Assembly: GCA_033060915.1 (NCBI GenBank)
Contig: CM065392.1
Coordinates: forward strand, 19,887,501 to 19,951,500
DNA: 64,000 nucleotides
Origin: Euryodendron excelsum
Lineage: Eukaryota > Streptophyta > Magnoliopsida > Ericales > Pentaphylacaceae
Direction: 5' to 3'
Position 1 is the stretch's first letter; each line of letters begins with the position of its first letter. The notes under the pieces were generated by a model. That model saw nothing but the letters and a program-made list of their open reading frames with translations, did no database searches and had not been told where the DNA came from. This document shows positions 35,501-48,600 of the stretch, one piece after another. The translations under genes and the position numbers were made by a program.

Positions 35501-38500
35501 CCCCTTCCTTTTATATAATTTTGGTCCTTGGAAATAATAAGCTTATGTTGGTTAGCCTGCAAGGCACAAAGTTTCATGATTTGTCTAGCATAAGCCAACT
35601 ATTTAAGAAACTAAAAAGCAAGAAAAGCACAAGTTTCAAGACTTATCAAAAAGAAAAAGAAAAAAAATATACTTCAGTGACAATGTTGATCATACAACTT
35701 AGGGGCAAGCATTCTCTAATTTGCAAGATATGTGTGCATGATGATAGTGCACTACATACAAACAAGTACTGTGCTTGATGTATTTAGATTTTATTCCAAG
35801 TTTCGTAGGATGAGTTTAAGCCATGTGTATAACAATTAGGAGGGAGATCTACCCTTTGACGGCTGTGCTTGGTTCGTTAAGCCATTTTTTTTGTTGAAGA
35901 ATTAATTTTAACTTCTGTTCTTAGTAGTTTTCTATCATCCAAATAGAGCATATTATTCAACGAAGCAACGGAAAAGATCATGATGTTATATCAGTATTCA
36001 AAATTCCAAAAGTGGGGAAATCTTAATTAAACATATACCAACGTCTTCTTCTTCTTCTTGAAAACCTGTGGAATTATGTATGCTAATTTTTTGCATGTAT
36101 GCATGTATGTACCAAAATAGAGCGTATTGTTAATGAAGAAGGTCATGTCAAGTTATCTGTAATCCACATACCAAGAAGAGGGAAAACTTAATTACCATAT
36201 AATGGCTTGTACTTAGTCATTTTCTTATTTTCATTTTAGCTTTGAAATTGTATTTTAGCAGTTGTGTGCTAATTTTTGGATGGATGCAGTAAATGCATGC
36301 ATACAGTTCTCTCTCTCTCTCTCTTTCTCTCCCCTTTTCACTTTTGCAATTTTTTTTGATGAAGAGGTATATATGTCTTATCTAATACAAAACTTTAATG
36401 AAAAATTTTGTGTACATGTCTACAGTTGTTATGTAATAGAGGAGATTTTTTAATTCAAGTAAACGGCATCTTCATCGTAGTTGTTATCATCAATCCCCAA
36501 AAAATAAGCAAGCAACGAACCAGTTTTTTATGCTTTTAAAATGATGTGTTCCAATTTTTGCAGTTGCAATACTAAAATTGAGAATGAAAGCAACTGTACT
36601 TCATGCTCTATATATGCAGATTTTTTAAGTTGCAATTTCTGTTTCCACTTACTTTTAGTAAATGAACTATTTGGATTTCTTAGAATCTGATACTTTGTCA
36701 AATATTTTGTCTTCTGTAGTAATAGACTTGTGTCTTTAGAGAGACCTCAAATTCCTTTACGAACAATTTTCTAACTAGCAGAAGTTGAAATAGATATTTC
36801 ATTAAGAAGAGTTACTCCAATCCAAAGTTATCATTGGTAGCCAACAATTGAGAAAAACTCGAAGTATTCCACCTCCCTTTTTAAAGTACACTGAATATGT
36901 GCATGAGCATCTACCAGAGTCAAAACATGAATTATAATTATTTACTTTTACATCTGTAAGATAAGATACTACATCATGGATGTCGGATTGATGTGCCTCC
37001 TATTCTAGAGTGGAAAAAGAATTCAAGGACGAATATGTATTCTGATACTGTAACACATGTTGCTGATGTAGATAAGTTCACCGTTGAGCATGCATACTGG
37101 AGTGTGAAGATGCTCTACAACGTTAAGATCACTATCAAGCACCTTCCACCAAATGTCACACAACATCTTGAAATCCTGCTAGACAAGTGAGATTAAAAAC
37201 AACAGCCCAATGAAAAAGCAGAGATAATTTCATATTGCAAGTACAGCTAAAAATCTGGAATACGAAAGACAAGCATGAAGTGGGATACATATCTAGTGAC
37301 AGAATGAAATGAACACAGGCAATGAAGGTCACAGTGGAAAAGAAATAGATGCAGTAGTTGTAGAAATAAAGCAAAACATGCCATTTGAAATGCTTACATG
37401 TTATTGAGCTAAACCCGGAAGTTGGAGCTGACTGAGCAAGAAGTGACAATGCTAGTTCTTGATTAACTATTTTCTGGGCATCTGAATTTTGCATTGTTAG
37501 TTTACCTAGGCTGATTTGCATCCAAGCACTTTGTCCAGTGAGTGTGTGTTTGACCCCAGTGAATTCATGTATGGATGTCATTATGTCCATGACCATGTCC
37601 ATGACACAACAAATTACTCAAACTTGTGCTTGAAGTTTTATGCTGGGACCTTTCGCCTCACAGAAACAAAAAGAGATATAAGTAAAGTCATCCCTACTAA
37701 TTTAATGGGAGGCTGTGAAGAGGACATTGGTATTTGCTGTAACTAAGAAAATGCATTATTAAAAGAGGGAAGACTATTGGGACTTGCTGATAAATAGCTC
37801 TTAACAGATTGAGGATTTGGTTTCACACTTGGATCAGAACTTTGCACTTGGACTTCTCTTACTCTTCGTTTGAAGACTACATGATTGGACTGCTTGGATT
37901 TTTACAACTGAAGCTTTTAAACTTACAAGATTAAGGATGATGATATGGCATTTTATCTTGGACTCACAGAACGCCTTTGTTGGGGGGAGCGGGGTCCAAC
38001 AGATTCTTCATGCAGTGTCGGTAGCTTATGAAATTGTAGACTCTAGACTCAAGAGTGGGACACTGGCTTAATTCGTAAATTGGACATAGAGAAAGCTTAT
38101 GACCATGTCTGTTGGGAGTTCTTGATATACCTTTCAGAGAGGATGGGTTTAAGAGGGAGGTGGTGTAGGTGGATTAGCCTTTGTATTTACACAGTAAAAT
38201 TCTCGGGCTTGTTAACCCAAAGGTGTTTTCGGTAGTTCTAGATGTCACGCCCCAATTTTACAAAAGCCGAGATAAAATGTGTAGCGTTGAAAATTCAAAG
38301 TCAAGGTCAAGGATTCATGTCAGATTTTAGTCAAAATAAGTTTTGAAATTCATTTTAAAGATAATTTTTATTTTAAAAATTTCTGAAATAAAACTGCATT
38401 GGGTCCATTCGTGCTTTGAACAAATTTGATTTTGTAAAACCTGTTAAACAAAATATATATCAAGTCTCAAATATTTAAACTCTAACAAGTCCCAATCTTT

Positions 38501-41500
38501 AATCCAATACACCTATATCAACAAACCCGTCCTCTAAACCAAACCACAACAAGTACTAAGTCATAACATTCTATCAACATAAAATAAATCTCAAATGCAA
38601 CAAAATAATAATAGAGTCATCCGAATGAAATCTAAAATAAAGATAAAGTGAAAATATAAAAGTATAATACAACTTCAAAGAAAAATAATTAAAACCCAAA
38701 GATGCAACAATATAGGATCAAAATATGAAGTAGGCCTCCAATGCCTTAATCCTGGTCATCAAATTTGCTTGTCCGAAGGCCCACCTGCAACTGTTGTGGA
38801 GTGAGCATTTCTACGGCTCAAGTAGGAGGTTATGTTACGAAGTTAATACACATGAGGTGATATGTGTAACTGTATATATAAAGAATGCAATCCCAAACTT
38901 AATTCCAGGCCCGATGCCAAATAGTATATGCCAAACACTCAAATTAATCAAGTAAAAGAATATCAAACACTCACAATCTCAATCCAAAGACAATCCAGTA
39001 ACCTACATCAACAAGACAAGCTCAAGTTAACTCTAAGACCAAAACTGAAATGACAAATGAATAAATAAATAAAAAATACCAGGACTCGCCCAATCTTAAC
39101 CCAATGCAAGTGTATACGCATGCATAATCGGTTGTATTGAGGAGGGGATACTAGTCCACCAAAAACCTCTTTCGCACTTTGTAGGCCATCACTTAATAGA
39201 CGCGTGCATCTAAGTAATTCAGCACACCAGTCCGCCAACAACCTCTTTCGCATTTTATGGGATGCACCCAAAGTACGCATGCATCCCACCAAATGATTTC
39301 GCACTTTAAGGGCTGCACCCAAAGGATGCGTGCATCCTAACAATTGACTCTGCACTTCATGGGCCGCACCCAAAGGACGCGTGCATCCCAACAATTTCTT
39401 GTGCCAAGGCCTCAAGTCCATTCCCAATCATGCCCAATGACATGTAGACTTTAACTCAAGTCTAAACCAACATTAATACTACACTGAGGCAAAACCAATA
39501 GTGTTCACGTCACCAAATCTATAACGTAATCTCGTATAATCACCTAAGGTCTAAAACTAAACCTATAATCAATCCAAAACCTAAACTAGGCATCCAACAA
39601 CACGTAATCAACATGAACTATATCAAAGCAAGTTTACTTCTCACTTTAAATCACCATTTTTATCCAAATAATACCATAGTGTTGTAATATTAGCTCTAGA
39701 TATATTCTAGGCACAAAATAATATCTCAAACACGTTCAAATTCCGATTAAATCATAAAACCCAATATGCCAACTTGCTTGTTTTATCCAAATGATTTATA
39801 TAAATTTTCTTATGTTTTTAACATCAATTCTAAATACATCCTTGGCATAAAAATATTTTTAATTATCTATTTTATGCCCATTCTATATTATGTCAAGTAG
39901 TCAAGATTACGCAATTAATTCATTTAAATTAACCATCTTAGGCATAACTCACGTATACGTAAATAACACAAATTTCAAGTCAATTACACGAATTAATTAT
40001 TGTACGCCAAAACCCCCAATTTTAGTATATGTGCAAATATGGTAAAACTCTAGGTTTTCACTCAAAATATTTAGTAATACACACGCCATTAATTAACTAG
40101 CACATTATGCTAAATATAACAAGAACAAACCAAAACAGTCAATGAATCAATTAATAATTAACTTTCAAGTAAATCTAAAAAAAAAGTTTAAATTAAAATT
40201 TCCTGGAGGCATGATTTCTACCCAAACAACATGTATAACTCAAATGTATTAACCCAATAGTAAGATCCATGTGTAACCCCTTACTTCTTTGAAGATTGAA
40301 CCTAGGGCACAAATTCAATTTTGTCGAAATCACGAACCGAAACCACCACCTCGTAGCCCTTGTCGAGAGGAACACAAAACCTTTAAAGAGTGGTATTAAA
40401 ATCTTGCTCTAAGGGACAAATGGTGGAAGGAAAAAGGGAGAAGAAGAAAAGAAATGGAGAAGAAGGTAGAGAGCTCAGTTCTTTGGTTCGTTGCCGACGG
40501 AGAGAGAATATAGGAGAGAGAGAAAACAGTTTGTTTTATTTTAAAAATCATTTTGGGTGTATTTACCAAAATATCCCCAAAGGTTCTTTAAAATTTCAAA
40601 AAAACCAATCCCCCTTTTGATCATTTGACGGGGTCTTTACACTAGAGGCCTAAGGTAGGGTGATCCGTTATAGCCATTGCTATTCACCATTGTTATGGAG
40701 AACTTGAGCCGGATGATTGGGAGGGGGTGGAGAGTAGAAGGTTGAAGGAAATCTTATTGGAAGGTTCTATACATCTGTCCTTTCTCAACACATTTCTTGT
40801 GACAAGCATTCAATCGTCATTATGGATCTACTACTAGAAATTTACAGTCCCAACTTACTAGTTCATAGAAAATCAAATTTTAACTTTTCAACGTATCCCT
40901 AGAGAAAAAAAATGCTCTAACTCCCAAACCGGGAGTCTGTCTCATATGTGGTTGGTTTCCACACGTCACTCATGTTTAGAAGGTTGATGTATTAGGGAAT
41001 CACCGGATTTATGCTTACTTTCAATTCCTTGAAGCATTTCTTTGTTTACTACGCCTTGAGTAGGAGGTTGAGGGGTTTTCAAGTAGGGGATAGGGGGTGA
41101 GATGATTTTAATGGTACACTTGCTCTTTGCGTATGATACTATCATTTTTTGTGGGGTAGAGAAGGAGGAGCTGGAGAATCTAAAGTGTGTTCCTTTGTTT
41201 TGAAGTAATGTGGGCCTTCGAATCGATTTAGCAAAGAGCGATCATTTCAGTGGGCAAGGTGGTTGAGATTGATCAGTTTTGGTGGATATTTTGGGATCAC
41301 TCGCATCATCTTATTTGGGAGGTCCATTCAAAGCAAAGTCAGTTTGGGATGCAGTGGTAGAAAGGTCTGAGCAAAGGTCGGCTTCTTGGAAGAGGCTGTA
41401 TCTTCCAAAGGGAGACAAAGTCATGTTGATTACGAATACACTTTCCAATCTACCGATATACTTTCTTTCTCTATTTACCATTCCTTTTTCTGTGGAGAGG

Positions 41501-42655
41501 AGGCTAAATAAGTTCATGGGAAACTTTCTATGGGGAAGGTATGAGGGAGGAGTTCAAATATCATCTTGTTAGGTGGGAGAAGGTGTGCAAGCCTTTAAAA
41601 GGGGTCGGGTCAGGTGATTGAAATCTGGAAGTGTTAAATAGGGCCTTGCTTGATAAGCAGGATGGAGATTTCCCATTTTTCCACCTGGGGGGTGGGGGTG
41701 GGGCTTACGAGCTTATGGCGGAGGGTGATAGATGGGAAGTGTGAGCATTCTAGGGTGACTGGCTTGTAAAGGACATTAAGTGACTCATGTTGTAGGTATT
41801 TGGAAAAGGATTATGAGGCTCAGGGAGGAGGTCACTAAGTCTGTGCACTTTAGGATAGGAGATGGTTGTAGTGTGCTCTTCTAGCATTTTTCTTGGTGTG
41901 GGCAGAGACTGTTGAGGGAGGTGTTTCTGGACCTTTATAGTTTTGCTCTTTATCCAAAAGCTTCTGTAGCGGATTGTTGGTCTTTATCCCATCCAGGTGG
42001 TGTTTGGACACCTTTTAGGAGGGACGTTCAAGATTGGGAGACGGAGTCAATTTTGGCTTTACTGGACTTGATTAAGCTGTTTCAAAATTCGGATAGGAGT
42101 AGGATCATATGGTTTGGAGCAGATCCAAGAACGGTGAGTTTTCAGTATCCCTTTTTTACCAGAGCCTAATCGGGGAAGGAGATTCTTCAATCTTTGTTCC
42201 CTTGTAAAGCACTTAGGAAAATGAAGATGTCTCTCAAAGTAGCAGTTTTTATTTGGATGGCGACTCGTGTGACTACTTTGGTGATTGATAATTTGAGGAG
42301 GTGGGATAAGCTTTTGATGGAGTAGTGTTGCTTGTGCAAAGAAGTATTATTCTATCCTTGTTCATATGGATTTTTCTTTTATTCAAGTGGAGATGCTGGC
42401 TTTTTTTTTTAGAAGGGTGACAAGAGGCTGGTACAATGTGACTCAATAACTTTCTTCCCATCAGTGATTCTTAGTGCGAAATAGAGTGATTGAGAGAAAT
42501 GGTTTTGGTGCTTGGCCATAATAGGCATATGAAGCAGAAGATTTTGTTTCTGTCTAGCATCTTTTTAGCAGAGTTCTCAAGCATTTGCGGATGGCTAACT
42601 TGGAGACTAATGCCCTGCTACAGGAGTGCGTATTCCACCTGAGCACTTAGAACTG

Positions 42656-42692
<37 letters not shown>

Positions 42693-45600
42693 TATTTTTG
42701 GGTTGGGGGAGGGGGGTCTATTTTTTTTTTTTTTTTTCCCATGGTACTCCTTACTTTTCAAAATAAAGGATGACATTTGACAAGGATCAGATGTGTGGTG
42801 GAAGTGTTCTATTTTGTTTGTTTCCGTTCGTGCTTGTTGCTTCTTTTACTCAGCTTGTTTTCCTCTTGAAAGGATTCCTCTTTCTTCTTTTGTGCTTTTC
42901 ACCTATCCAATACACTTTTTTATCAGAGAAAAAAGATGTACAACTCTCTGTGGATCTCTGTGTTTGGCAAAAGGACCACAACCCTTGTCATGCTCTTGGT
43001 GTGAAAGAAAAAGAGTTCACAAAAATATCAACAAACCAAACAAGTCAATAGAACAAATAAAAAAACAAGAATGATGTGGTTGACCCCAAGAAATGACAGA
43101 TTAACTCCTCCTTGTTTGGGTGTTTGCATGTACTACTTAATCTGATGAAGCTGAATAAGTGGCCTTGGTGATCTCTCGCTCTGTCTCAACTCCGAAATTC
43201 AGCATAAGTGCCCCTTTTAGGAGGACTGTTTGATATCCGTTGCATCCTTTCCTTTATTCTGTTTCTTTCCCATCTGAACATGTGATAGGATGAATTATTT
43301 GTCAGCATTTTTTCCATGTTTTATATTTTATTGGTATTATTTTTTGGATACTAAAGGCGCTGCTTTCATTAGGATTTCAAATCAGCTAGTATTTGTTACT
43401 TTTGATAAATATATAGTGTGCTTTATAGGTGACGTGTTTATGAGCGCTTAACCCCCTAGCTATGTGTCTGAACCAAATCTCTTTATTTGTGTAGGTTCTT
43501 ATTTGTAGATTGATTGACAGGCCACTGCGTCCGACCATGTTTAAGGGCTTCTACCATGAAACTCAGATACTATCTTGGGTACAGTCCTATGCATTTCTCT
43601 TGAAGTATTTTATTGCTTCAGCTTCTATTCTTGTTATTTTGGTTAATTATTTTCGTTCATTTAGTTGATTTGTAACCATTTACATGTATAACATCCCATC
43701 TACTTGTAGCCTTTTGTTGGATGTACATATTTGTGGTACTCTTGCATCATCATTCTTCATCTTCGATTGGAATTCAATTTAGAACTTGATCCTATAGTAG
43801 ACTTGACTTCAATGGTATTGTATGACCACATAGGTAATCAGTTTCAATAGATATTATTGTTAATTAATGAACCAATTAATTCTTGAGTTGAGAAGCCATT
43901 ATCTAGTTTGTTGAATGTTTGATTTACACAATTTCCCAACAGTTATATTCAATTTGACTCTCTCTTGGATGGAGGCAAAACTGACTGTAGCCTTTGTCAT
44001 GGAAAATACAATCAATCAGTAGCTTAGGTACTTGATTGTCTGTGGGTCATGAAACCTTTGCTGCTGCTGCCTTTTGGCATGCTTTCGCATGGTATATGGT
44101 AATTCCAGGGATCCACCTAATAGGGCCTTTTAGTCTCTTGGCACCAGAGTCCAAAATTGATCAACAATATAAATACCAAGGTTCTCCTAGAAAGACTAAT
44201 CTCCTACCCTTGGAGAGGAAATTGCTACCTTACTTGGAGAAATTGTCTTGATGCTGTGAAATGTTTTCTGAGCTAAATTTCTGGTGCAACTTCTAGAAAG
44301 ACCTTTATTAATGAGCATGTTGATTGAAAACTGTTGTCCTACTTTCCCTTCCGTTTTCATGGAATTCTAAAATGCTTAATAGTCTCCCAGCTGTTGGCAT
44401 CGGAATGGGAAGTTGTATTATTCCAGCCTTCTCTACCAATGGCAGATTCTTTGCAGATTAGATATCTTAGGAAATGTCATGCCCTATGTTAGATGGACTC
44501 AGGAATGGGTATTGGGTGCGGGCTAGGATGCATGGACACTTCTAAGAGGGTGCTGTAACACACATGGGACACACATACTCCTTGGAAACGCCAATTGGTG
44601 TATTTTATATTAAGTGATGATTAAATTATTCAATGTGTTTTTCATATTGAGTTAGTAATGTTTTTAATAGATTGTGGATGGTACATTAATATACGTAGCA
44701 AAAAAACATATAAGAAAAACATTTTTTTGCCATATCCACGGTGTGTCCGTGCCCATGTCCTCATTTTTAAAAAATCGCTATCTCCTGTATTCGTGTCCAT
44801 ATCTGTACCCGTGTCAGTATCTATGTTTCTTAGGATGCGGGGGTATGGGGATATGGGAAAATATCCATGTCTCATAATGCTTCTTTTATTTTATAGCATA
44901 ATATAATGTTTATATGCTATATAGAATTTCATTCATAAGATGGGTGCTTTATGCATATTTATATGGTAAACTCGAATTACTAAATTTTGTTTTGGTGAAT
45001 AACCAACCATGTATGTCGGATACATGTCTCATACCCTTACCCACGTGGTAGAGTCCAGGTATCGAAACATGGTTACTTCATACGTTTTAGAAGAGCTAGC
45101 TAACATATAGGGGCGGATCCAGGAATTCCGTTCAGTGGGGGTGAAACTTATATAGAGTTATACGCGAAATTGTTTGCTAATTGACAACACATTTTATTTG
45201 ATGTTTAAACTTTAAAGAGATAATTGCCTTAATGACACCAAAAAAAAGGGGGGGCGTCGCCTTGTAAAAGGTAGTATACAAAAAACTATACCCCTCAAGA
45301 AAATTATGATCGCTTATAAAATCAAAAGATGGCTCTATAATTTCTTCACAACTTTGTAATTTTAATTTACGAATGGCCTCTAAGACTTTTCATATAGTGA
45401 AAAAGATGTTAGGCATGCTATTAAAAATGCCTTTCTCAATATACACACTCAAAACTATCATTCATCAACTGATTACGTATTTAGTTGCGCAACCTATTAT
45501 TCACAAGTTTCATAGCTAAAAAAGCCCTCTCTATGATTCGGGAGTTTAGGTCATGACTCATGAGGCATTGATAGATAAAATGAAAATGTTGAAGTTTGGG

Positions 45601-48600
45601 GATTTGAACCTTTTTTTTTTCTAGAATAGACAAATAAAATATACAAACTATAATGGTATTTTAATTAACATTATAATGGAGGGTTGTGTTTGTGTTGTTT
45701 ATTTGACTAAATAATGAGGGATTAGTGTAATTCAGTTAAAAGAATGCAGGTGTTGGTAAATCTTTTTTGTTTTATTACAGGATAGGAAATTTAGTGGGGG
45801 CAAAGGTAGGTGTTTGTAAATTCAGTGGGACAATACACTATATTTACAACCTAAGATCACATAAATATACATAAATTTTTTTAAATAATAGTGGAAGTTG
45901 CCAAGTCAGTGGGGGCAGCAACCCCCATGACTAAATAATGAGGGATTAGTGAAATTTAGTTAAAATAATGCATGTGTTAGTAAATCTTTTTTGTTTTATT
46001 ACTGGATAGTAAATTTAGTGGGGGCAAAGGTAGGTATTTGTATATTCAGTGGGACAAATGTAGGTGTTTACAAATTCAGTGAGGGCAATACATTATATTT
46101 ACAACTTAAGATCACATAAATATGCATAAAAAATTTGAATAGTAGTGGAAGTTGCCGAGTTAGTGGGGGCAACTGCCCCCACTCATCCCATGCTACATCC
46201 GCCCTTGCTGACATAGGTCATGCCCTATTGATGTGGCAGTTATTGCTTGGTTAGACCAAGCATATCTGCATCCCGAAGGAAGTGTCCATGGTAGTGGGTA
46301 GAGTTTTACTAATTAGAGTTAGTTTTTTGTTGTTGCTTTTATTTATGTTTTGACAGTCTAGGGTATTTTTGGTAATTTTTAGCTTTTCTAGAATTGGACT
46401 TTAGAACATGTCAACGGGTGTAGAGTGGGGGTCAGGTTATATTTTGGCATCTTACATGTGGTCTATAATAGGTTTAAAATCTTCTAAGTAGTCAAAGTCT
46501 ATTACTTTCCTAGTTTGAAGAATTAGTCCTACTATAATTTGTAGTAGCTACCTCTATAGATATGTGCTTGTAATCGTTCTTTTCAATGAAGACTTGAGTT
46601 TTAGAGAATTTGTGATTGTGTGAATTTGCTTAGCCCTTGCAATGGTAAGTCCTTCTAGTTCTTCTCTTTCTTTCCTTCTTCTCCTTCCTCTCCTCTACGC
46701 AAGAAAACCTGACTATTGTCTTGGGAGTTTTTCCCAGCCATAGACCAGCCCCTACTTCAGCCCTAGGACCCCATCAAATAGAGCTTAAATTTCTCTTTGA
46801 AGTCCTAACCCTTTCCCCTATACTTTGGCCTTTTATTTTCTGAAAATCCTGTGACCTGCCCTCTTGGAAATCATTTCAAATCTCGCTCCTATTCATCCCC
46901 AAACCCTAAAGCTTTCTTCTACCTTTTAGATTCCTACACTGGAAGCCTTTATTCTCTAAATCTATCAAAAAACCAATTGTAGGCTGCCTTAGATCAAATT
47001 TGCAAAAGTTGTCCTACATCACCTATTTATCCCATATGCTATTGCTATTATAAAAAAGAAGACCTTTGACTTGCACTGTTGTGTTTGGCGGAGTCAAGCT
47101 ACTGCAGAATGCATTTTCTAAACCCTCATAGATGGATCCTGTGTTGCATGCTACTTGGTATTCCTTGTAATTCAGTTCTAAGTTTCTTATTTCTTCATGC
47201 ATTCCAAGAACCATTTAGTTCATTGAGATCATTACAGATGTTCAGTGATTAACTACCAAGAGGCATGCTTATTCCTTTAGATGTATAATGTATATTTCTG
47301 TTCTTGGATTAGATTCACACTGATCCTTCAATGAAGATTAGATCTTTCATCCTTTGATCATGTGATGCTGCTTCAAACAAATTGGCTTCACATCATATAC
47401 TTACTAAAATAAATGACCGAAATAATGTCAGCTGTTGTATGAATATGTTATCCATTTCTTGGTTAAATTTCAAATTTCATTTTCCGTTAGTTTTTCCATC
47501 TCAAAGTGCTAGTGGTCTCTTGATTTGTTCTTTTGGTCTCTTTCGTTTTTAACTTCGTATGTAATCAGTTGAAAGAAATTGCTGTGTCATATGTCTGAAA
47601 AGTGTATCTTTATACTATGAACTCTGAGTAGCTCTAAGGATGTTTGTAGCTGGTGTAACTCCTCCTTCCAACTAACTATTGGAAGGAGGAGTTACACCAG
47701 TTAATTTTGCATGACATGCAGTATATCATAATGTTCTCTTAAGTGTTGTAAATTGTAATACACATTTACTGAACTTCATGCTCCTAATTTACTGCAAGCA
47801 TGCTCTTTAGTTTTATTGTTAGTGCATCATCCCCTCTCTTGCTTCATTTTTCATCTAGACAAGGATTGCTGCCATATTATAGGGGCAAAAAAAGGAAATA
47901 AAACAAAAAACTGCTGCTCTCACCATGTGTTTGCAGGTTTTAAGCTATGATGGTTTGCACTGTCCTGATTCCTTGGCAGTCACAGCAGCTGGAATTGCAT
48001 TGTGAGTTTGATAATTTTTTGCCCATATAGCTGGAGTGAATTAAGACCTCACTTATTATAAATATTAGTTTTCAACTCCTCATTACTTGAATGTCACAGA
48101 GCGCTTTCGGAAGTGCCAAATTTGAAACCAATTGCAGGAGTTCGAGTTGGTCTGGTTAATGAGAAGTTTATTGTGAATCCAACAATGAAGGAGATGGAAG
48201 ATTCGGAGTTGGATTTATTGCTAGCTGGTACAGACAGTGCAATTTTGATGATAGAGGTCAGTAGTGCTTCTCTTTCTTTCATTCACTGGAAGCTAATGGA
48301 CCTTGATAGGCATACACACAAATACTTTCTTACACATTCCTCAAAGCATGATCAGATTTATTGGTCATAGAGATTTATTTGGACTCAGCCGCAAGGGTAA
48401 ATTTGGGATTGAATTGGAATGGATTTTCTCAACATTGTTGCAAACATAGAATTGTAAATCCAGTCCTATATCATTTGACTATGCTAACTGGTGTGACCGT
48501 AATCCCTTCTGTACAATATTCTTCACTCCCCAATATACATATATATATATATATAGAAAATAATTGCGTCCCTCTCCATTTGCTTGCAGGTTTTGCCCTC

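Larger units (their letters stand above)
37960..42650 (+). pseudogene. L1-type LINE remnant (ORF2), split by a solo LTR
   Basis: Plus strand. The RT begins near SQNAFVGG (about 37962), with [10 protein letters not shown] and [16 protein letters not shown] near 38077-38124. After the inserted LTR it resumes at 40647 (equivalent of GDPLSPLLF, frameshifted). Further on, [20 protein letters not shown] lies near 41405-41465. The reverse-transcriptase zinc-binding region, [19 protein letters not shown], lies near 42237-42293. Multiple stops and shifts make it dead. The 5' end (ORF1, endonuclease) is absent, consistent with 5' truncation on insertion. Confidence 0.85.
35421..43494 (+). other. PNPase intron 4 (8.1 kb)
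   Basis: GTATAA to TTTGTGTAG. It contains an L1-type LINE (37960-42650) split by a solo LTR (38243-40641), a (CT)n tract near 42660-42687, and an unidentified possible exon fragment near 36990-37740. The rest is AT-rich DNA without a supported gene. Confidence 0.85.
43579..47936 (+). other. PNPase intron 5 (4.4 kb)
   Basis: GTACAG to TTTGCAG. It contains a GACACG-rich repeat (about 44520-45062), a hAT-like element (45108-46207) and a perfect 22-bp hairpin (47650-47700). The remaining sequence shows no gene. Confidence 0.85.

Noticed and set aside
44650..44910. Overlapping 67-82 codon frames near 44650-44910
   Set aside because: They sit in the GACACG-rich repeat; the Val/Ser-Pro periodicity comes from repeated GTGTC words.
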